DNA from: Puniceicoccaceae bacterium
GTDB taxonomy: Bacteria > Verrucomicrobiota > Verrucomicrobiia > Opitutales > Coraliomargaritaceae
Length of the DNA: 64,000 nt
Assembly (NCBI GenBank): GCA_902587165.1
Contig: CACIKF010000001.1
Span: 248,001 to 312,000 of the forward strand
Direction of reading: 5' to 3'
Every line of letters starts with the position of its first letter. Within the stretch, counting starts at the first letter, position 1. The notes under the pieces were generated by a model. It saw only the letters and a program-made list of their open reading frames with translations. It was not told where the DNA came from and made no database searches. Below, piece after piece: positions 44,822 through 55,038 of the stretch. The position numbers and the translations under genes were made by a program.

Positions 44822-46003
44822 AACAAGTGTAGTCAATTTGGTGAGGCGCGCCGTTAATTCATTGCGAAACCCTTTGGTAATTTCGTTCATGCTGTGGGCA
44901 AGATTACCGGTATTTTCACCGACCGTTAATATGTCGACCGCTAGGTCGGGCATGAATTGGTTTCTTTGAAAGGCCTGTGCGATTGAGAGCCCCTCGTTGA
45001 CCTGACCTCGTGCAGTGTTGAAGCGTTCACGCAGTTTGGTATTTTTCACGGTGCGCTCGGTTAGGCGTAAGGTCTCGGTTGTATTGATACCACTTTCTAG
45101 CAATGTGCTGATCAAGTTACCGACTTGGAAGAGTTCGCCTAAGTAAAAGATTTTGCCTAACAGTGGCACTTTTAAAAGCCATGAGTCGGTGTGGCCCAGT
45201 CCAGATTCGGTACGCCGCCATTGCTGGAAACCTATAATACCAATAATTAGTCCAAGCAGAAAAAAGGGGCCGATCTGCGCGATGAAGGATGAACCATCGA
45301 TCAATATGCGAGCGCTCCAAGTCATCTCACCACCCAGACGATCCAGCATACCTTGAATTTGCGGCAATAATACCGTCATAAAAAGGATGACGACTGCAAT
45401 TGCGACTGTGCAAATGAAGGCTGGGTAAACCATACTCGCGATCATCTTTTTGCGTATCGCTTCCTTCTCTTCAAGGTAATCGATTACTTTGCTCAAAATA
45501 GGGCCGAGGTTGCCTGTTGCCTCGCCAGCATCAATTACGTAGCTGATCGAGCTTGGGAAGCAGCGAGCTTGGCGCGACATAGCCCCAGCCAATGTGGAAC
45601 CCTCGCTGAGGTCGCGCCAGAGCGTTTGCGCAGTGGCACGTTGCTCCTTATCGCTGAGGCGTTGACTGAGTATACGGATGGAGTCGCCGACGGGTAAACC
45701 AGAGCCGTGGAGCTCCATCAAGCGCTTTAGTATGATGAGGCCGACTCTTTCACTTTTGGCTCCACGGGTCTTTTGAGAATTTTCATTGCCGTCTTTTTCA
45801 CTGCGGTTGCTACGTAGTGCCTTTGCGCGTTCGCCTAGTCTGGCCAAGGCAGAAGGTGTTCCAGTGGCTCCTTCCTTTAAGGTCACTGGGCTGAGCCCTT
45901 TCGCTTGTAGGCGCTGCATGGCAAGGCGACGCTCGGCTGCCTCGATCGTGCCGCTCACAATCGTGCCATCTGTCTCACGCGCTTTATAGTTAAAAACTGC
46001 CAT
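44726..46003 (-). CDS. type II secretion/type IV pilus inner-membrane platform protein (GspF/PilC family)
   Basis: GspF/PilC family protein of 425 residues, the inner-membrane platform of type IV pilus or type II secretion assembly machines. Two T2SSF domains are present, each with helical bundles: the first around RLMELHGSGLPVGDSIRILS, the second around FYLGELFQVGNLISTLLESG. Three transmembrane segments are visible, the last near the C-terminus (ICAFILVALIAMGIVTSVF). No other secretion or pilus genes are adjacent. Its final 96 bases are antisense to the end of the histidine kinase gene. Confidence 0.88.
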   Translation of the reverse strand: MAVFNYKARETDGTIVSGTIEAAERRLAMQRLQAKGLSPVTLKEGATGTPSALARLGERAKALRSNRSEKDGNENSQKTRGAKSERVGLIILKRLMELHGSGLPVGDSIRILSQRLSDKEQRATAQTLWRDLSEGSTLAGAMSRQARCFPSSISYVIDAGEATGNLGPILSKVIDYLEEKEAIRKKMIASMVYPAFICTVAIAVVILFMTVLLPQIQGMLDRLGGEMTWSARILIDGSSFIAQIGPFFLLGLIIGIIGFQQWRRTESGLGHTDSWLLKVPLLGKIFYLGELFQVGNLISTLLESGINTTETLRLTERTVKNTKLRERFNTARGQVNEGLSIAQAFQRNQFMPDLAVDILTVGENTGNLAHSMNEITKGFRNELTARLTKLTTLVSTGALICAFILVALIAMGIVTSVFQVSRSLS

Positions 46004-46161
46004 TTATAAGACCAGAGGAGTGTCTTGTTGAGGGCAGCAAGTCCACTATTTTCGTTTTCAAAAGATCGACTGAGTCGATCCAGATTTGTTGCAGGCCATT
46101 AAAATCAGCGGGGAACAGTACTTGTCCTTCTGTGCCAGATGCGTATGCACATATAACTACC

Positions 46162-46974
46162 ATGACTCTTAAACGGTCTATTTTTTGCCTAATCACTTCA
46201 CTCGAGCTTTTTGCCACGCTTTCAGGCGAAAGCGATTCAAAAGCATTGGGCGACACTTTGACTATGCCCACAGAGCAGACCAATGCCATCATCCAGCAAA
46301 GCCCCATGCCTGACCTTGGAAAAGGGCGACTCGCAAGAATTCTCACCCGTTACTACAACGATGGCTTAGGGGGCGCCGAGCAATGGGATCAAATTTCGAG
46401 CCTCAAGCTAAACGGGACACTCAAACTTGAGGAGGGCGTATTCGAGCTGAATGCCTACCAAAAGAAACCAGATCTCATAAAGATGATGATCCGTGACAAT
46501 CGGAGTCATCAGGTGTTGGTATACGACGGCACGAATGCTTGGAAAAAAATAACTGGGAGTAAAACCGAGCCAGTACCGATGGCAGAGTCCGAGGCGAGAC
46601 GCTTTAAGCACAGCTCGCTCCTAGGTAGCCATCTACTTTATCCCTATGCGAGGGGAAAAGAGATCGAATATGTCGATACCGTGCCGACCGAAGGTTACAT
46701 TTGCCACCAGATCCGCGTGACGCTAGATAGCGGCTACCAAGTTGATTATTTCATCGATGTACGCACGTATCTTCAGCGTAAAGCAGTCCACCTTGACCTT
46801 CGTAGTGGCCTTGTGAATAGCATCGTATGTAAGAATTATGTCCGTGAGCTTGGTATGCCCATTGCGAAGGAGGCCGAGAGCTTTGAAAATGGAGAATGGG
46901 TTAGTTCGCTCACGCTTAATGACTTTCAAGTGAACTCAGGCGTCATGCCATGGATGTTTAAGATCAACCATTAG
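46162..46974 (+). CDS. exported protein resembling LolA-like outer-membrane lipoprotein-sorting family
   Basis: Protein of about 270 residues with an N-terminal signal (TLKRSIFCLITSLELFATLSG). After a low-complexity linker, the core resembles the LolA/LppX half-barrel: ISSLKLNGTLKLEEGVFELNAYQKKPDLIKMM, VYDGTNAWK, and GYQVDYFIDVRTYLQRK. Such folds carry lipids or lipoproteins across the periplasm. I call it by pattern only. The ATG at 46162 gives the signal peptide its normal N-terminus; 46132 is an alternative. It is divergent from the gspF-like gene. Confidence 0.62.
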   Translation: MTLKRSIFCLITSLELFATLSGESDSKALGDTLTMPTEQTNAIIQQSPMPDLGKGRLARILTRYYNDGLGGAEQWDQISSLKLNGTLKLEEGVFELNAYQKKPDLIKMMIRDNRSHQVLVYDGTNAWKKITGSKTEPVPMAESEARRFKHSSLLGSHLLYPYARGKEIEYVDTVPTEGYICHQIRVTLDSGYQVDYFIDVRTYLQRKAVHLDLRSGLVNSIVCKNYVRELGMPIAKEAESFENGEWVSSLTLNDFQVNSGVMPWMFKINH

Positions 46975-47106
46975 GTCTTCTAGATGGTGACCATTTATAA
47001 ATTGTTTATGAAATGTCACATACTTAGGCTCGCTCCTCACAGTAAGGCTTAGTAGCTGTTGATTGCCCCCAGAATACAGCTCATGTTATTCTAGCGAATT
47101 ACGATC

Positions 47107-47616
47107 ATGCCCGTTACTGATATTTTTGACGTCGTCGATAGAAGTGACAAGGTCATTCGGCAAGAATCACGTGCTGTAGTGCACCGTGAGAAGCTTCTGC
47201 ACCGCGCAGTCCATGTTTTTGTTTTTAATAAAGCGGGACAACTTTATCTACAACGCCGCTCTATGGCCAAAGATACTGCACCGGGCAAATGGGTGAGTTC
47301 CTGTTCCGGCCACGTTGATAGTGGCGAGGACTACGACAAAGCGGCTGGGCGAGAGCTTATCGAAGAGATCGGCTTACACAATCCTGTCGATTTGAAGCGA
47401 CTCTTCAAAGAAGCCCCCTGCGAGCCGACAGGTAACGAATTTGTCTGGGTTTATTCCTGCCAATCGGAGGGACCATTCATATTGGATCCAATCGAAGTGA
47501 TTGAAGGCCGCTGGATTGATTTAGAGGAATTGAAGAATTGGCTTAGTCATCGTCCACGTGATTTTGCATGGTCCTTTAGTTATCTCTGGGCGAAATATAT
47601 CGAGGGCAAATACTAG
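47107..47616 (+). CDS. Nudix hydrolase
   Basis: Nudix protein of 169 residues. The Nudix box is complete at residues 68-89 ([22 protein letters not shown]), matching G-x5-E-x7-REUxEExGU. The N-terminal part ([14 protein letters not shown]) and the [10 protein letters not shown] strand resemble the YfcD/IPP-isomerase-like subgroup, which hydrolyses nucleoside diphosphate derivatives, though true isomerase would need extra active-site residues that I do not see clearly. Substrate unknown. It converges on queD with eight bases between the stops. Confidence 0.87.
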   Translation: MPVTDIFDVVDRSDKVIRQESRAVVHREKLLHRAVHVFVFNKAGQLYLQRRSMAKDTAPGKWVSSCSGHVDSGEDYDKAAGRELIEEIGLHNPVDLKRLFKEAPCEPTGNEFVWVYSCQSEGPFILDPIEVIEGRWIDLEELKNWLSHRPRDFAWSFSYLWAKYIEGKY

Positions 47617-47624
47617 GATTCCGA

Positions 47625-48056
47625 CTAGTCCGGCAAGTAGGTGGCCGAGTTTTTAGAATCTTCCTCGACCTCGACTTGTGAGACCCAGACGCGATCTTCT
47701 GTCTGCGCACGCACCATCGGGTTGAAAACTCCATGAAGATGTTTTGCGAGGCCTTCGCAGGAGGTGTTGGGTAAAATGTAAGCTTTAAAGAGCTGACCAA
47801 ATTGAGCGAGTAGGGCATCGCTCTCGGGGTCGCTCTCATTAAAAAGGCAGGCGTGGTCGAGATTTTGAGCGATCCAAGTTTTGAGATACTTCAAGTCGCC
47901 AAAGTCGACGACGAAACCATTGGCATCGGTTTCTCGGCAGGCGAAGGTTAGCGTGATCGCCCAATTATGACCGTGTATGAGCGCACAGTGGCCGTCGTGC
48001 CGGTGTTGACGATGAGCAAAGGGGATGTCGCGGTAGGTTTTGCTACAGGTTAGCAT
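47625..48056 (-). CDS. queD: 6-carboxy-5,6,7,8-tetrahydropterin synthase (QueD)
   Basis: Second enzyme of preQ0/queuosine synthesis, converting dihydroneopterin triphosphate to 6-carboxytetrahydropterin. Length of 143 residues. The zinc ligands His15, His28 and His30 and the catalytic Cys24 are in [31 protein letters not shown] and LDHACLFN follow, typical of QueD rather than PTPS-II. It is 60 bases downstream of queC on the same strand, so the pair probably forms a queuosine operon; queE and queF are not here. Confidence 0.91.
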   Translation of the reverse strand: MLTCSKTYRDIPFAHRQHRHDGHCALIHGHNWAITLTFACRETDANGFVVDFGDLKYLKTWIAQNLDHACLFNESDPESDALLAQFGQLFKAYILPNTSCEGLAKHLHGVFNPMVRAQTEDRVWVSQVEVEEDSKNSATYLPD

Positions 48057-48116
48057 AATATTTAGGAAATGGAATATGGAAGATGCGCGCTGCTGGACAC
48101 GGGTAGTTTCTGATGC

Positions 48117-48818
48117 TTAGAGTCGCCATTCTTTGGCGCGGAGGCTCGCGACACTTGGGGCGTCTTCGGCGTATGGGGTGGGATCGATGACCTTGGCCAG
48201 GTCAAAAGCTTCGCGGCGTTCGATGCAGGTGCCACAACGGCCACAGTGGAGGCCGCCGCCCTTGTAGCACGACCATGTTTTGGCAAAAGGCACGCCTAGC
48301 TCGGCACCGCGCCGCACGATGTCGGCTTTTGTCCAGTCGACGAAAGGGCGAATCAGCTCGACCTGTTCCCAGTCGGCGAGCATGATCGCATTGGCCATAG
48401 CCTCGGCAAATTCATTTCGGCAGTCGGGGTAGATTGCGTGATCACCAGAGTGGGCGGCGTAGGCAATTTGCCCCGCTTTGATAGAGAGAGCATGACCAGT
48501 AGCGACTGAGAGTAAGATCATATTGCGATTCGGCACGACCGTGCTCTTCATGTTCTCCTCCGTGTAGTGCCCTTCGGCGACTTCGATCTCCAGAGAGGTT
48601 AGGCTGCTGCCCGCAAGGAGGGGCTGGAGCGCTGAAAGATCTGCGACGGGCTGGGGGATGCCTAGTTCTTCACAGATTGCGGAGGCGCGCTCGAGCTCGC
48701 AACGGTGGCGCTGCCCATAGTCCACGGAAAGAGCGTGAATGTTATGGCCTGCCTGGCGTAAGTGATAAAGGAGGACGGTTGAATCGAGGCCCCCGGAATA
48801 AACGATGACGGTTTTCAT
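48117..48818 (-). CDS. queC: 7-cyano-7-deazaguanine synthase (QueC)
   Basis: ATP-dependent enzyme converting 7-carboxy-7-deazaguanine to preQ0. About 233 residues. The PP-loop is [12 protein letters not shown] near the N-terminus, and the zinc-binding cysteines are in [22 protein letters not shown]. The ATG at 48818 places the PP-loop correctly; an in-frame start at 48914 would add 32 residues with no family match. It is divergent from nusA across 256 bases. I found no preQ1 riboswitch pattern upstream. Confidence 0.93.
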   Translation of the reverse strand: MKTVIVYSGGLDSTVLLYHLRQAGHNIHALSVDYGQRHRCELERASAICEELGIPQPVADLSALQPLLAGSSLTSLEIEVAEGHYTEENMKSTVVPNRNMILLSVATGHALSIKAGQIAYAAHSGDHAIYPDCRNEFAEAMANAIMLADWEQVELIRPFVDWTKADIVRRGAELGVPFAKTWSCYKGGGLHCGRCGTCIERREAFDLAKVIDPTPYAEDAPSVASLRAKEWRL

Positions 48819-48972
48819 GAATTCAGTGGTATGCCTTAATGGCGGAGCCCTGGGAATCCAGTGAGCAGGGCAAAAGTTTAGCGCAAAAAATGAATATGGT
48901 GCGGATAGCCGCAAGTAAAAATGAAATGATTGGGCATCGGATCATAGAGCTTTAATTCGTCTCTACGATATC

Positions 48973-49000
48973 TTGACATGGGCTAATTGCCCTCTATTGT
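48973..49000 (+). promoter_or_regulatory. candidate sigma70-type promoter for nusA
   Basis: TTGACA at 48973-48978 and TATTGT at 48995-49000 with a 16-base spacer. The -35 is a perfect match and the -10 matches four of six. It would start a leader of about 65 bases that contains the hairpin at 49034-49065. Confidence 0.45.
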
Positions 49001-49033
49001 GCCGAATTCACTTTTAAACTTAGCAACACTTTA

Positions 49034-49065
49034 AAAGCGGGCCTTATGCCTGCTTTTTTTATTTT
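49034..49065 (+). terminator. terminator-like hairpin in the nusA leader (possible attenuator)
   Basis: AAAGCGGGC (49034-49042) pairs with GCCTGCTTT (49048-49056) around a CTTAT loop with one G-T pair, followed by TTTT, A and TTTTT. It looks like a full rho-independent terminator yet ends only ten bases before the nusA ATG. It may regulate nusA by premature termination. Confidence 0.7.
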
Positions 49066-49074
49066 TAGCACCCA

Positions 49075-50325
49075 ATGAGCCACGAAATATTATCAGTTTT
49101 AGAATACATGGAAAAAGAGAAGGGGATCAGTCGTCCAGACATGATCGAAGCCATCTCTACTGCGATTGCGAGCGCTGCTCAGCGGGGTGTTGGCGCGGGT
49201 CAAGATATCCGTGTCGAGATTAACCCCAAGACGGGTTCACTAAAGGCGTGGACTGTGTTGCAGGTCGTGGACTCTGTAGGTGATGACGATCTTGAAATTC
49301 ACGTTGAGAAGGCACGTCAAGCCAACCCGGACCTTCAAATCGGCGAGACCGTCGAGCAGGAAATCGATCCAGCCTACCTCGGGCGCATCGCTGCTCAGAC
49401 TGCCCGCCAAGCGATCATGCAGCGCATACGCCAGTTTGAAAAAGACCGTATCTACGATGATTACAAAGACACTGTCGGTGATATCGTTACTGGCACTGTC
49501 CGCCGCCGCGAGCGCGGCGACTTGGTAGTCGACCTCGGTAAGGCCGAGGCGATCTTGCCGCCGCGCGAGCGCGTTTCCGGCGAAGATTACGCCCCTGGCG
49601 AGAGTATTCGTTGCCTGTTGCTTAAGATCGAACAGACTAACCGAGGCCCTGATATCATTCTTTCCCGATCGAACTTGAATTTCGTGCGTCGCCTCTTTGA
49701 GCTCGAAGTCACTGAGATCGCAGATGGCACTGTCTCTATCGAAGCGATGGCGCGCGAGCCTGGCTATCGCACAAAAATAGCAGTAAACAGCAGCGATCCC
49801 AAAGTCGACCCAGTTGGGGCATGTGTCGGTGCCCGTGGCGCACGTGTCAAAACGATTGTCCGTGAGCTTGGTGGTGAGAAGATCGACATCATCCGTTACT
49901 ACCAAGACCCGCTCCAACTGCTCGAAGAAGCGCTCAAGCCCGCCGTTCCAAAGAACATTAACGTCAACGAAGGCGATCGCCGCATCCACTTCGAAGTAGC
50001 GGAGGACGACCTTTCCATCGCGATTGGTCGCCGCGGCTTTAATGCTAAGCTGACTTCTCGGCTTTTAGGCTGGAAACTCGACATCGGTAAGGAAGAGAAA
50101 GAAGCCGTCGGCTTTGACGAAAAGGTTGCTAAAGCCGTCCAAGGGCTTAACGCCATCAGTGGATTAGATCCCGAAGTGGCCTCACGATTAGTCGCGATTG
50201 GCTTTGCCAGCCCCGAAGTATTTGAAGGCGTCGAAGCCGATGACTTAATTGATGCTGGCTTCACTCCGGAAGAGGCCACGGATGTAATCTCCAAGGTCGC
50301 CGTATTTTTCCAGCAACAAGGCTAA
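49075..50325 (+). CDS. nusA: transcription termination/antitermination factor NusA
   Basis: RNA polymerase-binding factor that controls pausing, termination and antitermination. Length of 416 residues. Domains in order: N-terminal polymerase-binding region (1-125), S1 ([24 protein letters not shown]), KH1 with [20 protein letters not shown]2 with [22 protein letters not shown], then one acidic helix-hairpin-helix repeat ([20 protein letters not shown]). The start at 49075 has no Shine-Dalgarno sequence. infB follows by 55 bases. rimP, which usually precedes nusA, is absent. Confidence 0.95.
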   Translation: MSHEILSVLEYMEKEKGISRPDMIEAISTAIASAAQRGVGAGQDIRVEINPKTGSLKAWTVLQVVDSVGDDDLEIHVEKARQANPDLQIGETVEQEIDPAYLGRIAAQTARQAIMQRIRQFEKDRIYDDYKDTVGDIVTGTVRRRERGDLVVDLGKAEAILPPRERVSGEDYAPGESIRCLLLKIEQTNRGPDIILSRSNLNFVRRLFELEVTEIADGTVSIEAMAREPGYRTKIAVNSSDPKVDPVGACVGARGARVKTIVRELGGEKIDIIRYYQDPLQLLEEALKPAVPKNINVNEGDRRIHFEVAEDDLSIAIGRRGFNAKLTSRLLGWKLDIGKEEKEAVGFDEKVAKAVQGLNAISGLDPEVASRLVAIGFASPEVFEGVEADDLIDAGFTPEEATDVISKVAVFFQQQG

Positions 50326-50380
50326 GCGAAGGCGCTGCCATCCCACTCGTAACAAGCAGACTTAAAAAAATATCTCATCT

Positions 50381-52720
50381 ATGAGTGTTCGCATACACCA
50401 ACTTTCCAAAGACCTCGGAATGGAGAACAAGGAGCTGATCGAGCTCCTTAAAAGTCGCGGCTATGAGGTGAAGAGCGCTTCCAGCACAATCGACAACATC
50501 TCCGCAGAGGCCCTTCGAGAGGAGTTTGCCGCACAAGCGCCTCAGCCTGCCGAACCCAAACCCGAAGCGCCAGTGGCACCGAAGTTGCCCGAGGGCGCCT
50601 TCGTTAAATCCGCTGCTGACATCGATCGTGAGCATCAGAAAAAAGCTGCTGCCGAGGAAGCAGAAAAGGCGGCAAAGGCACCGAAGCAGGTCAGCCCTGC
50701 GACCCCTCCCTCGCCACCGACTGTGGCGACCCCTCCTTCATCTGCGATTTTGCCAAAGGCGCCTAATCCGATACCCACAGTCTCTACGCCAACTGCTGCA
50801 CCGACGCCTGCTGGACCGCCCAAGCCGCCCGCAGCCGCCCAAGCCGCTGATGTAGAGCAAGCACCCGCTGCCGAATCTACTGAAGGTGAGGGCCCCGAAG
50901 CATCTGTGGCTGAAGCCGGCAAGCCAAAGAAAATCCACGTTAAACCCCCCATTGTCGTGCGTGATTTTGCGGGCGAGATTGGGCTCAAGCCTTTCAAGCT
51001 TATTTCCGAGCTAATGGAGATGGGTATTTTTGCATCGATGAACCAAACCATCGAGGAGAGCGTCGCAGTGCAAGTCGCAGGCCGGCATGGTTGCGAGTTA
51101 GAGATCCATCACCGTGGCGAGCAAAACGAAAAAGGTGCCTCTTCAAAGCCAAAGGTTGAAAAGCCTGACGACGACGACCCAAAGTTTCTTAAGCCGCGTC
51201 CTCCTGTCGTGTGCATCCTCGGACACGTCGACCACGGTAAGACCACTCTACTCGATACCATTCGCAAAGCCAATGTGGTCAAAGCTGAAGCCGGCGGGAT
51301 TACTCAGCACATCGGTGCCTACCAGATTGATCACAAAGACCAAAAGATCTCCTTTATCGATACACCCGGCCACGCCGCTTTCTCGATGATGCGAGAACGT
51401 GGAGCTAATGTAACTGACGTTTCGATCCTCGTGATCGCAGCCGACGACGCCTTTAAGCCACAGACTGAAGAAGCACTCAAATTTGCTAAAGATGCCAACA
51501 ACGCCATCATCGTAGCGATTAATAAGATCGACGCGAAGGGGGCCAACATCGATCGCGTCAAGCAACAGATGCAGGAAAGGGGCATCGCGCCCGAAGACTG
51601 GGGTGGCGAGACGATCGCTGTCGAGGTTTCCGCGCTGAAGGGCACAAACATCGACAACTTACTCGACATGATCCTCCTCCAAGCCGAACTTCTTGAGCTC
51701 AAGGCTAACCCGACTTGTCCCGCCTCTGGCACCATCATTGAATCTCAGATTGAGATGGGGCGTGGTGCATCCGCTACCGTCATCGTTGAGCGCGGCACCC
51801 TTAAGAAAGGTGACGCATTGCTCTGCGGGGAGGTCTATTGCCGAGTCAAAACAATGACCGACGCCGATGGTAATCAGCTCAAAGATGCGCCACCTGCGAC
51901 ACCAGTTAGAGTCACTGGGTGGTCAGACGTGCCCGCATCCGGCACCAAATTTTCTACTCAGAAAAACGAAAAATCAGCTAAGCGCTGCGCCGAGGAGAAC
52001 ATACAAGTGCGCAAACTCCATGATGCAGCCAGCACTCAGCAGCAGAATACGGAAGGGGGTGCTGCTACCGTTGAAGACCTCTTCGCCGCGATCGAAAACC
52101 AGCAGAAGAAGTGCCTTCGCGTCATCGTCAAGTCCGATGTGCACGGTTCGACCGAAGCACTGGTTCAAGCGCTCAAAGCCATCGAGAGCGACAAGGTCGA
52201 ACTCGATGTGATTAGCAAGGGTGTTGGCCATATTACCAAGAACGACATCACTCTCGCCAGTGCGGGTGGCGCCATGGTTGTTGGGTTCAATGTCAAACTC
52301 GATAACGGCGTGCAGAGCCTTGCCAAGCATCACGATATTCGCATCGTCCAGCACGCGATCATCTACGAACTCATCGACCAGGTCGAAGAGGCCATGGCTG
52401 ACATGCTCGACGCTGAATACACAGAGAAGAAGACTGGCGCAGCCGAAGTTCGCCAAGTATTCTCTGTTGGTAAGACACGCAAGGTCGCAGGTTGTATGGT
52501 AACCGAAGGGCTTATTCAGCGCAACTGCATCGCGCGACTCATGCGAGGCGGTGAGCTCATCCACGAGAGCAAAATCGACACGCTTAAACGCTTCAAGGAC
52601 GACGTCAAAGAAGTCCGAGCAGGCTACGAATGCGGCATTAACGTGGCAGGCTACGACGACTACCAAGAAGGCGATACGATCGAATGCTTTGCCGTTGAAG
52701 AACAGCGCGCGTCCTTGTAA
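50381..52720 (+). CDS. infB: translation initiation factor IF-2
   Basis: GTPase that places initiator tRNA on the ribosome. Length of 779 residues. The N-terminal IF2-N module ([21 protein letters not shown]) is followed by a proline- and alanine-rich linker of about 120 residues. The G domain has [23 protein letters not shown] and NKID. Then the beta-barrel and C-terminal domains end in [18 protein letters not shown], which binds formyl-methionyl-tRNA. The linker is probably disordered. It follows nusA and precedes rbfA, a widespread gene order. Confidence 0.96.
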   Translation: MSVRIHQLSKDLGMENKELIELLKSRGYEVKSASSTIDNISAEALREEFAAQAPQPAEPKPEAPVAPKLPEGAFVKSAADIDREHQKKAAAEEAEKAAKAPKQVSPATPPSPPTVATPPSSAILPKAPNPIPTVSTPTAAPTPAGPPKPPAAAQAADVEQAPAAESTEGEGPEASVAEAGKPKKIHVKPPIVVRDFAGEIGLKPFKLISELMEMGIFASMNQTIEESVAVQVAGRHGCELEIHHRGEQNEKGASSKPKVEKPDDDDPKFLKPRPPVVCILGHVDHGKTTLLDTIRKANVVKAEAGGITQHIGAYQIDHKDQKISFIDTPGHAAFSMMRERGANVTDVSILVIAADDAFKPQTEEALKFAKDANNAIIVAINKIDAKGANIDRVKQQMQERGIAPEDWGGETIAVEVSALKGTNIDNLLDMILLQAELLELKANPTCPASGTIIESQIEMGRGASATVIVERGTLKKGDALLCGEVYCRVKTMTDADGNQLKDAPPATPVRVTGWSDVPASGTKFSTQKNEKSAKRCAEENIQVRKLHDAASTQQQNTEGGAATVEDLFAAIENQQKKCLRVIVKSDVHGSTEALVQALKAIESDKVELDVISKGVGHITKNDITLASAGGAMVVGFNVKLDNGVQSLAKHHDIRIVQHAIIYELIDQVEEAMADMLDAEYTEKKTGAAEVRQVFSVGKTRKVAGCMVTEGLIQRNCIARLMRGGELIHESKIDTLKRFKDDVKEVRAGYECGINVAGYDDYQEGDTIECFAVEEQRASL

Positions 52721-52830
52721 TTCCCATGGCGAGTCCGCTCTAGTGCGCATGCAGCACTAGTTGCTATTGTTTGCATCCGGAAACAGAAACGCTACGAATT
52801 AAATACTTCTCGCCCTAGTTAATAGCTAAT

Positions 52831-53175
52831 ATGTCACAACGCATCACACGCATCAATGCTCTGCTTCAACGCGAGATCAGCGAACAAATGCGGCGGTATT
52901 ATCGCAGCGACACTGCAGCGATCACGATTAGCGATGTCTCTGTCTCTGCGGACTTACGCAATGCCAAGATTTATTACTCGGTGCTCGGCGACGATGCCGA
53001 GATTGCAGCCAGTCAACAGCTTTTTCGTAGGATCGGGAAAGACATTCGCCAGCGGGTGAGCCGCGAGATAACGCTTAAATACTTCCCGGCTTTTTATTAT
53101 GCCTATGATCCATCGCTAGAACGAGGGGCGGAGATCAACGAAATCCTCGATCAACTCGACCAAGAATCAAAATGA
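52831..53175 (+). CDS. rbfA: ribosome-binding factor A (RbfA)
   Basis: Late 30S maturation factor with a KH-like fold. Length of 114 residues. Visible: the N-terminal helix [17 protein letters not shown], the strand [23 protein letters not shown], and the C-terminal [24 protein letters not shown]. The stop codon overlaps the ATG of the DHH gene (ATGA). Sits between infB and truB, as in many bacteria, with the DHH gene inserted. Confidence 0.92.
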   Translation: MSQRITRINALLQREISEQMRRYYRSDTAAITISDVSVSADLRNAKIYYSVLGDDAEIAASQQLFRRIGKDIRQRVSREITLKYFPAFYYAYDPSLERGAEINEILDQLDQESK

Positions 53176-54167
53176 CAGATAAAAAGTTCTACGCCGAAGA
53201 CAGCGCACGCTTTGCCGCTGCGATTGAAAAATTAAAAGGCCAAAAAGTCGCCGTGCTTGGTCACCAGCGTCCTGATGGCGACTGCATTGGCTCCACTGTC
53301 GCCGCTGTTCGCGTATTAATGAGCCTCGGCATTGAAGCCATTGGCCTAAATCGCGACGCCACGCCAGCGACCCTTGAAGTTTTTGTTGGTGAGACCCCGA
53401 TGGCGCTTGCTGCCGACTTTACCCCCGATGGTCACGTGGCCGTATCTGTTGATTGCGCTGACTTCAAGCGCGTAGGCGATCGCCTTAATGAGCTCTTTCC
53501 TGAAGTCGCGCTGAACGTCGATCACCACATTTCTAATAAGCTGTACGGTAAGGAAAACCTAGTCATCGCGACTGCTTGTGCCACCGCAGAGATTCTAGCG
53601 GGCTTCTGCTTAGACAATGGCTACGAGGTTGACGCCGTCACTGCTCAGGCACTCTATGTAGGTATAGCGACCGACACGGGGCAATTCCGCTTCCCTTCAA
53701 CCACGCCCGATACCTTCGAGATCGCGCGTCGCCTTTGCGAGTGTGGTGCAAATCCTTCAGCCGCGGCGCATGAGCTCTACGAGCGTGAGAGTTTTGCCAA
53801 AATTAAACTTTTACAGAACTTCCTCGATTCCCTTACCATGGAGTTTGAGGACCGCGTTTGCGTTGGCCTAATTGAAAACGGCGTTTACGGAGAAACAGGC
53901 GCTACGATTGATGATGCTGAAGGTCTGGTTGACTATGCTCGTGCCATTGATGGCGTCGAAGTTGGCGTGTTAATCGAAGATCGCGCTGGAGCCGTCAAAG
54001 GTAGCCTCCGCGCGAAAGACCCGAAATATCGTGTCGATCAAATTGCCAAAAAATTTGGCGGCGGAGGCCACGCTTGCGCGGCGGGTCTCAATGTCGAAAA
54101 TAGCTCGATCAAAGAATTTTATCCGCAACTCATGCAAGCCATCGGTGAACATTTGAAGAATTTATAA
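53172..54167 (+). CDS. nrnA: DHH/DHHA1 phosphoesterase, NrnA-like oligoribonuclease/pAp phosphatase
   Basis: Bifunctional nanoRNase and 3'-phosphoadenosine-5'-phosphate phosphatase, by family. Length of 331 residues. DHH motifs: [12 protein letters not shown] (motif I), VDCADF (II), LNVDHHISN (III, DHH) and [10 protein letters not shown] (IV). The DHHA1 domain shows [19 protein letters not shown]. rbfA-nrnA-truB is a recurring arrangement in some lineages. The pAp and nanoRNA roles are inferred from the family. Confidence 0.88.
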   Translation: MTDKKFYAEDSARFAAAIEKLKGQKVAVLGHQRPDGDCIGSTVAAVRVLMSLGIEAIGLNRDATPATLEVFVGETPMALAADFTPDGHVAVSVDCADFKRVGDRLNELFPEVALNVDHHISNKLYGKENLVIATACATAEILAGFCLDNGYEVDAVTAQALYVGIATDTGQFRFPSTTPDTFEIARRLCECGANPSAAAHELYERESFAKIKLLQNFLDSLTMEFEDRVCVGLIENGVYGETGATIDDAEGLVDYARAIDGVEVGVLIEDRAGAVKGSLRAKDPKYRVDQIAKKFGGGGHACAAGLNVENSSIKEFYPQLMQAIGEHLKNL

Positions 54168-54281
54168 TTCTATTTCAGCTTGGCTTGTGCTCGCGCGATG
54201 CTCTCAAGGCGGGCGAGGGTATTCCTTTACTACAGCAGCATCCCCTAAGGCCAAGCACTGCAATCAACTAACAATTTTACT

Positions 54282-55010
54282 ATGTCTCAACCAATCAGCG
54301 ACGCGCCGGAAGGCATCCTTCTTGTCGACAAGCCGCAAGGCATTACTTCGCACGATGTCGTGTCAAAAATCCGCCGTGTTTACCATATGAAAAAGGTAGG
54401 ACATGCCGGGACGCTTGATCCGATGGCCACCGGCTTGTTACTTATTCTGATTGGTAAGGCGACCAAGGCTTCGCAATATCTGATGAGTCTCGGTAAAGAG
54501 TACACTGGAACCGTCAGGCTAGGCGTGAGCACCGACTCGCAGGACGCTGAGGGCGAGATCACTAAAGAGCGCCCTGTACCTGAGCTGACTGAAGAGCAAG
54601 TAAAAGCCGAGATGAAGACCTTCATGGGCGATCAATATCAGACGCCACCCATGTTTTCGGCTAAGAAGATTAATGGCCAAAAGCTCTACAAGTTAGCCCG
54701 TCAAGGAAAGGTCGTCGAGCGCGAGCCACGCGTCATTCATATTAGCCGTTTTGATCTAACTAAGTATACACTACCCGAACTCTCCTTCCTCGTGGGCACG
54801 AGTAAGGGCGCCTATGTGCGCACAATTGCGCACGACCTGGGGGAAAAATTCGGTTGTGGTGGTCATTTGAATGAGCTACGCCGAACAGCTATTGGGCAGT
54901 TTCGCATCGAGAATGCCACAAAGATTGAAGAGCTGGAAGTGATGTCGCCGTCCACTCTGCGTAAACAACTGATTCCCTTGATTCAAGCCGTGCCCACTCA
55001 TGCGCTTTAG
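54282..55010 (+). CDS. truB: tRNA pseudouridine synthase B (TruB)
   Basis: Makes pseudouridine 55 in the T-loop of tRNAs. Length of 242 residues, somewhat shorter than E. coli TruB (314), because the C-terminal PUA domain is missing or reduced. The catalytic motif is [14 protein letters not shown], with the catalytic aspartate, followed by [20 protein letters not shown], and later [15 protein letters not shown]. It overlaps the preceding part of the ribF region, with ribF starting 28 bases after its stop. Confidence 0.92.
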   Translation: MSQPISDAPEGILLVDKPQGITSHDVVSKIRRVYHMKKVGHAGTLDPMATGLLLILIGKATKASQYLMSLGKEYTGTVRLGVSTDSQDAEGEITKERPVPELTEEQVKAEMKTFMGDQYQTPPMFSAKKINGQKLYKLARQGKVVEREPRVIHISRFDLTKYTLPELSFLVGTSKGAYVRTIAHDLGEKFGCGGHLNELRRTAIGQFRIENATKIEELEVMSPSTLRKQLIPLIQAVPTHAL

Positions 55011-55038
55011 AGCGCGGAACTCAAAACTAAGTAAGCCC

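Noticed and set aside
45990-46346. 118-codon ORF on the minus strand upstream of gspF
   Set aside because: Lies mostly over the signal and linker of the LolA-like gene and the divergent gap; no motif.
48819-48970. preQ1 riboswitch upstream of queC
   Set aside because: Looked for the C-rich loop and A-rich tail of class I near the start; only unrelated short hairpins (for example GCCCTG/CAGGGC at 48847-48871) are present.
49240-49989. 249-codon ORF on the minus strand inside nusA
   Set aside because: Antisense shadow of a clearly conserved gene; its translation has no recognisable motif and no start context.
51974-52750. 258-codon ORF on the minus strand inside infB
   Set aside because: Antisense to conserved IF-2 domains; composition reflects the codon pattern of the real gene.
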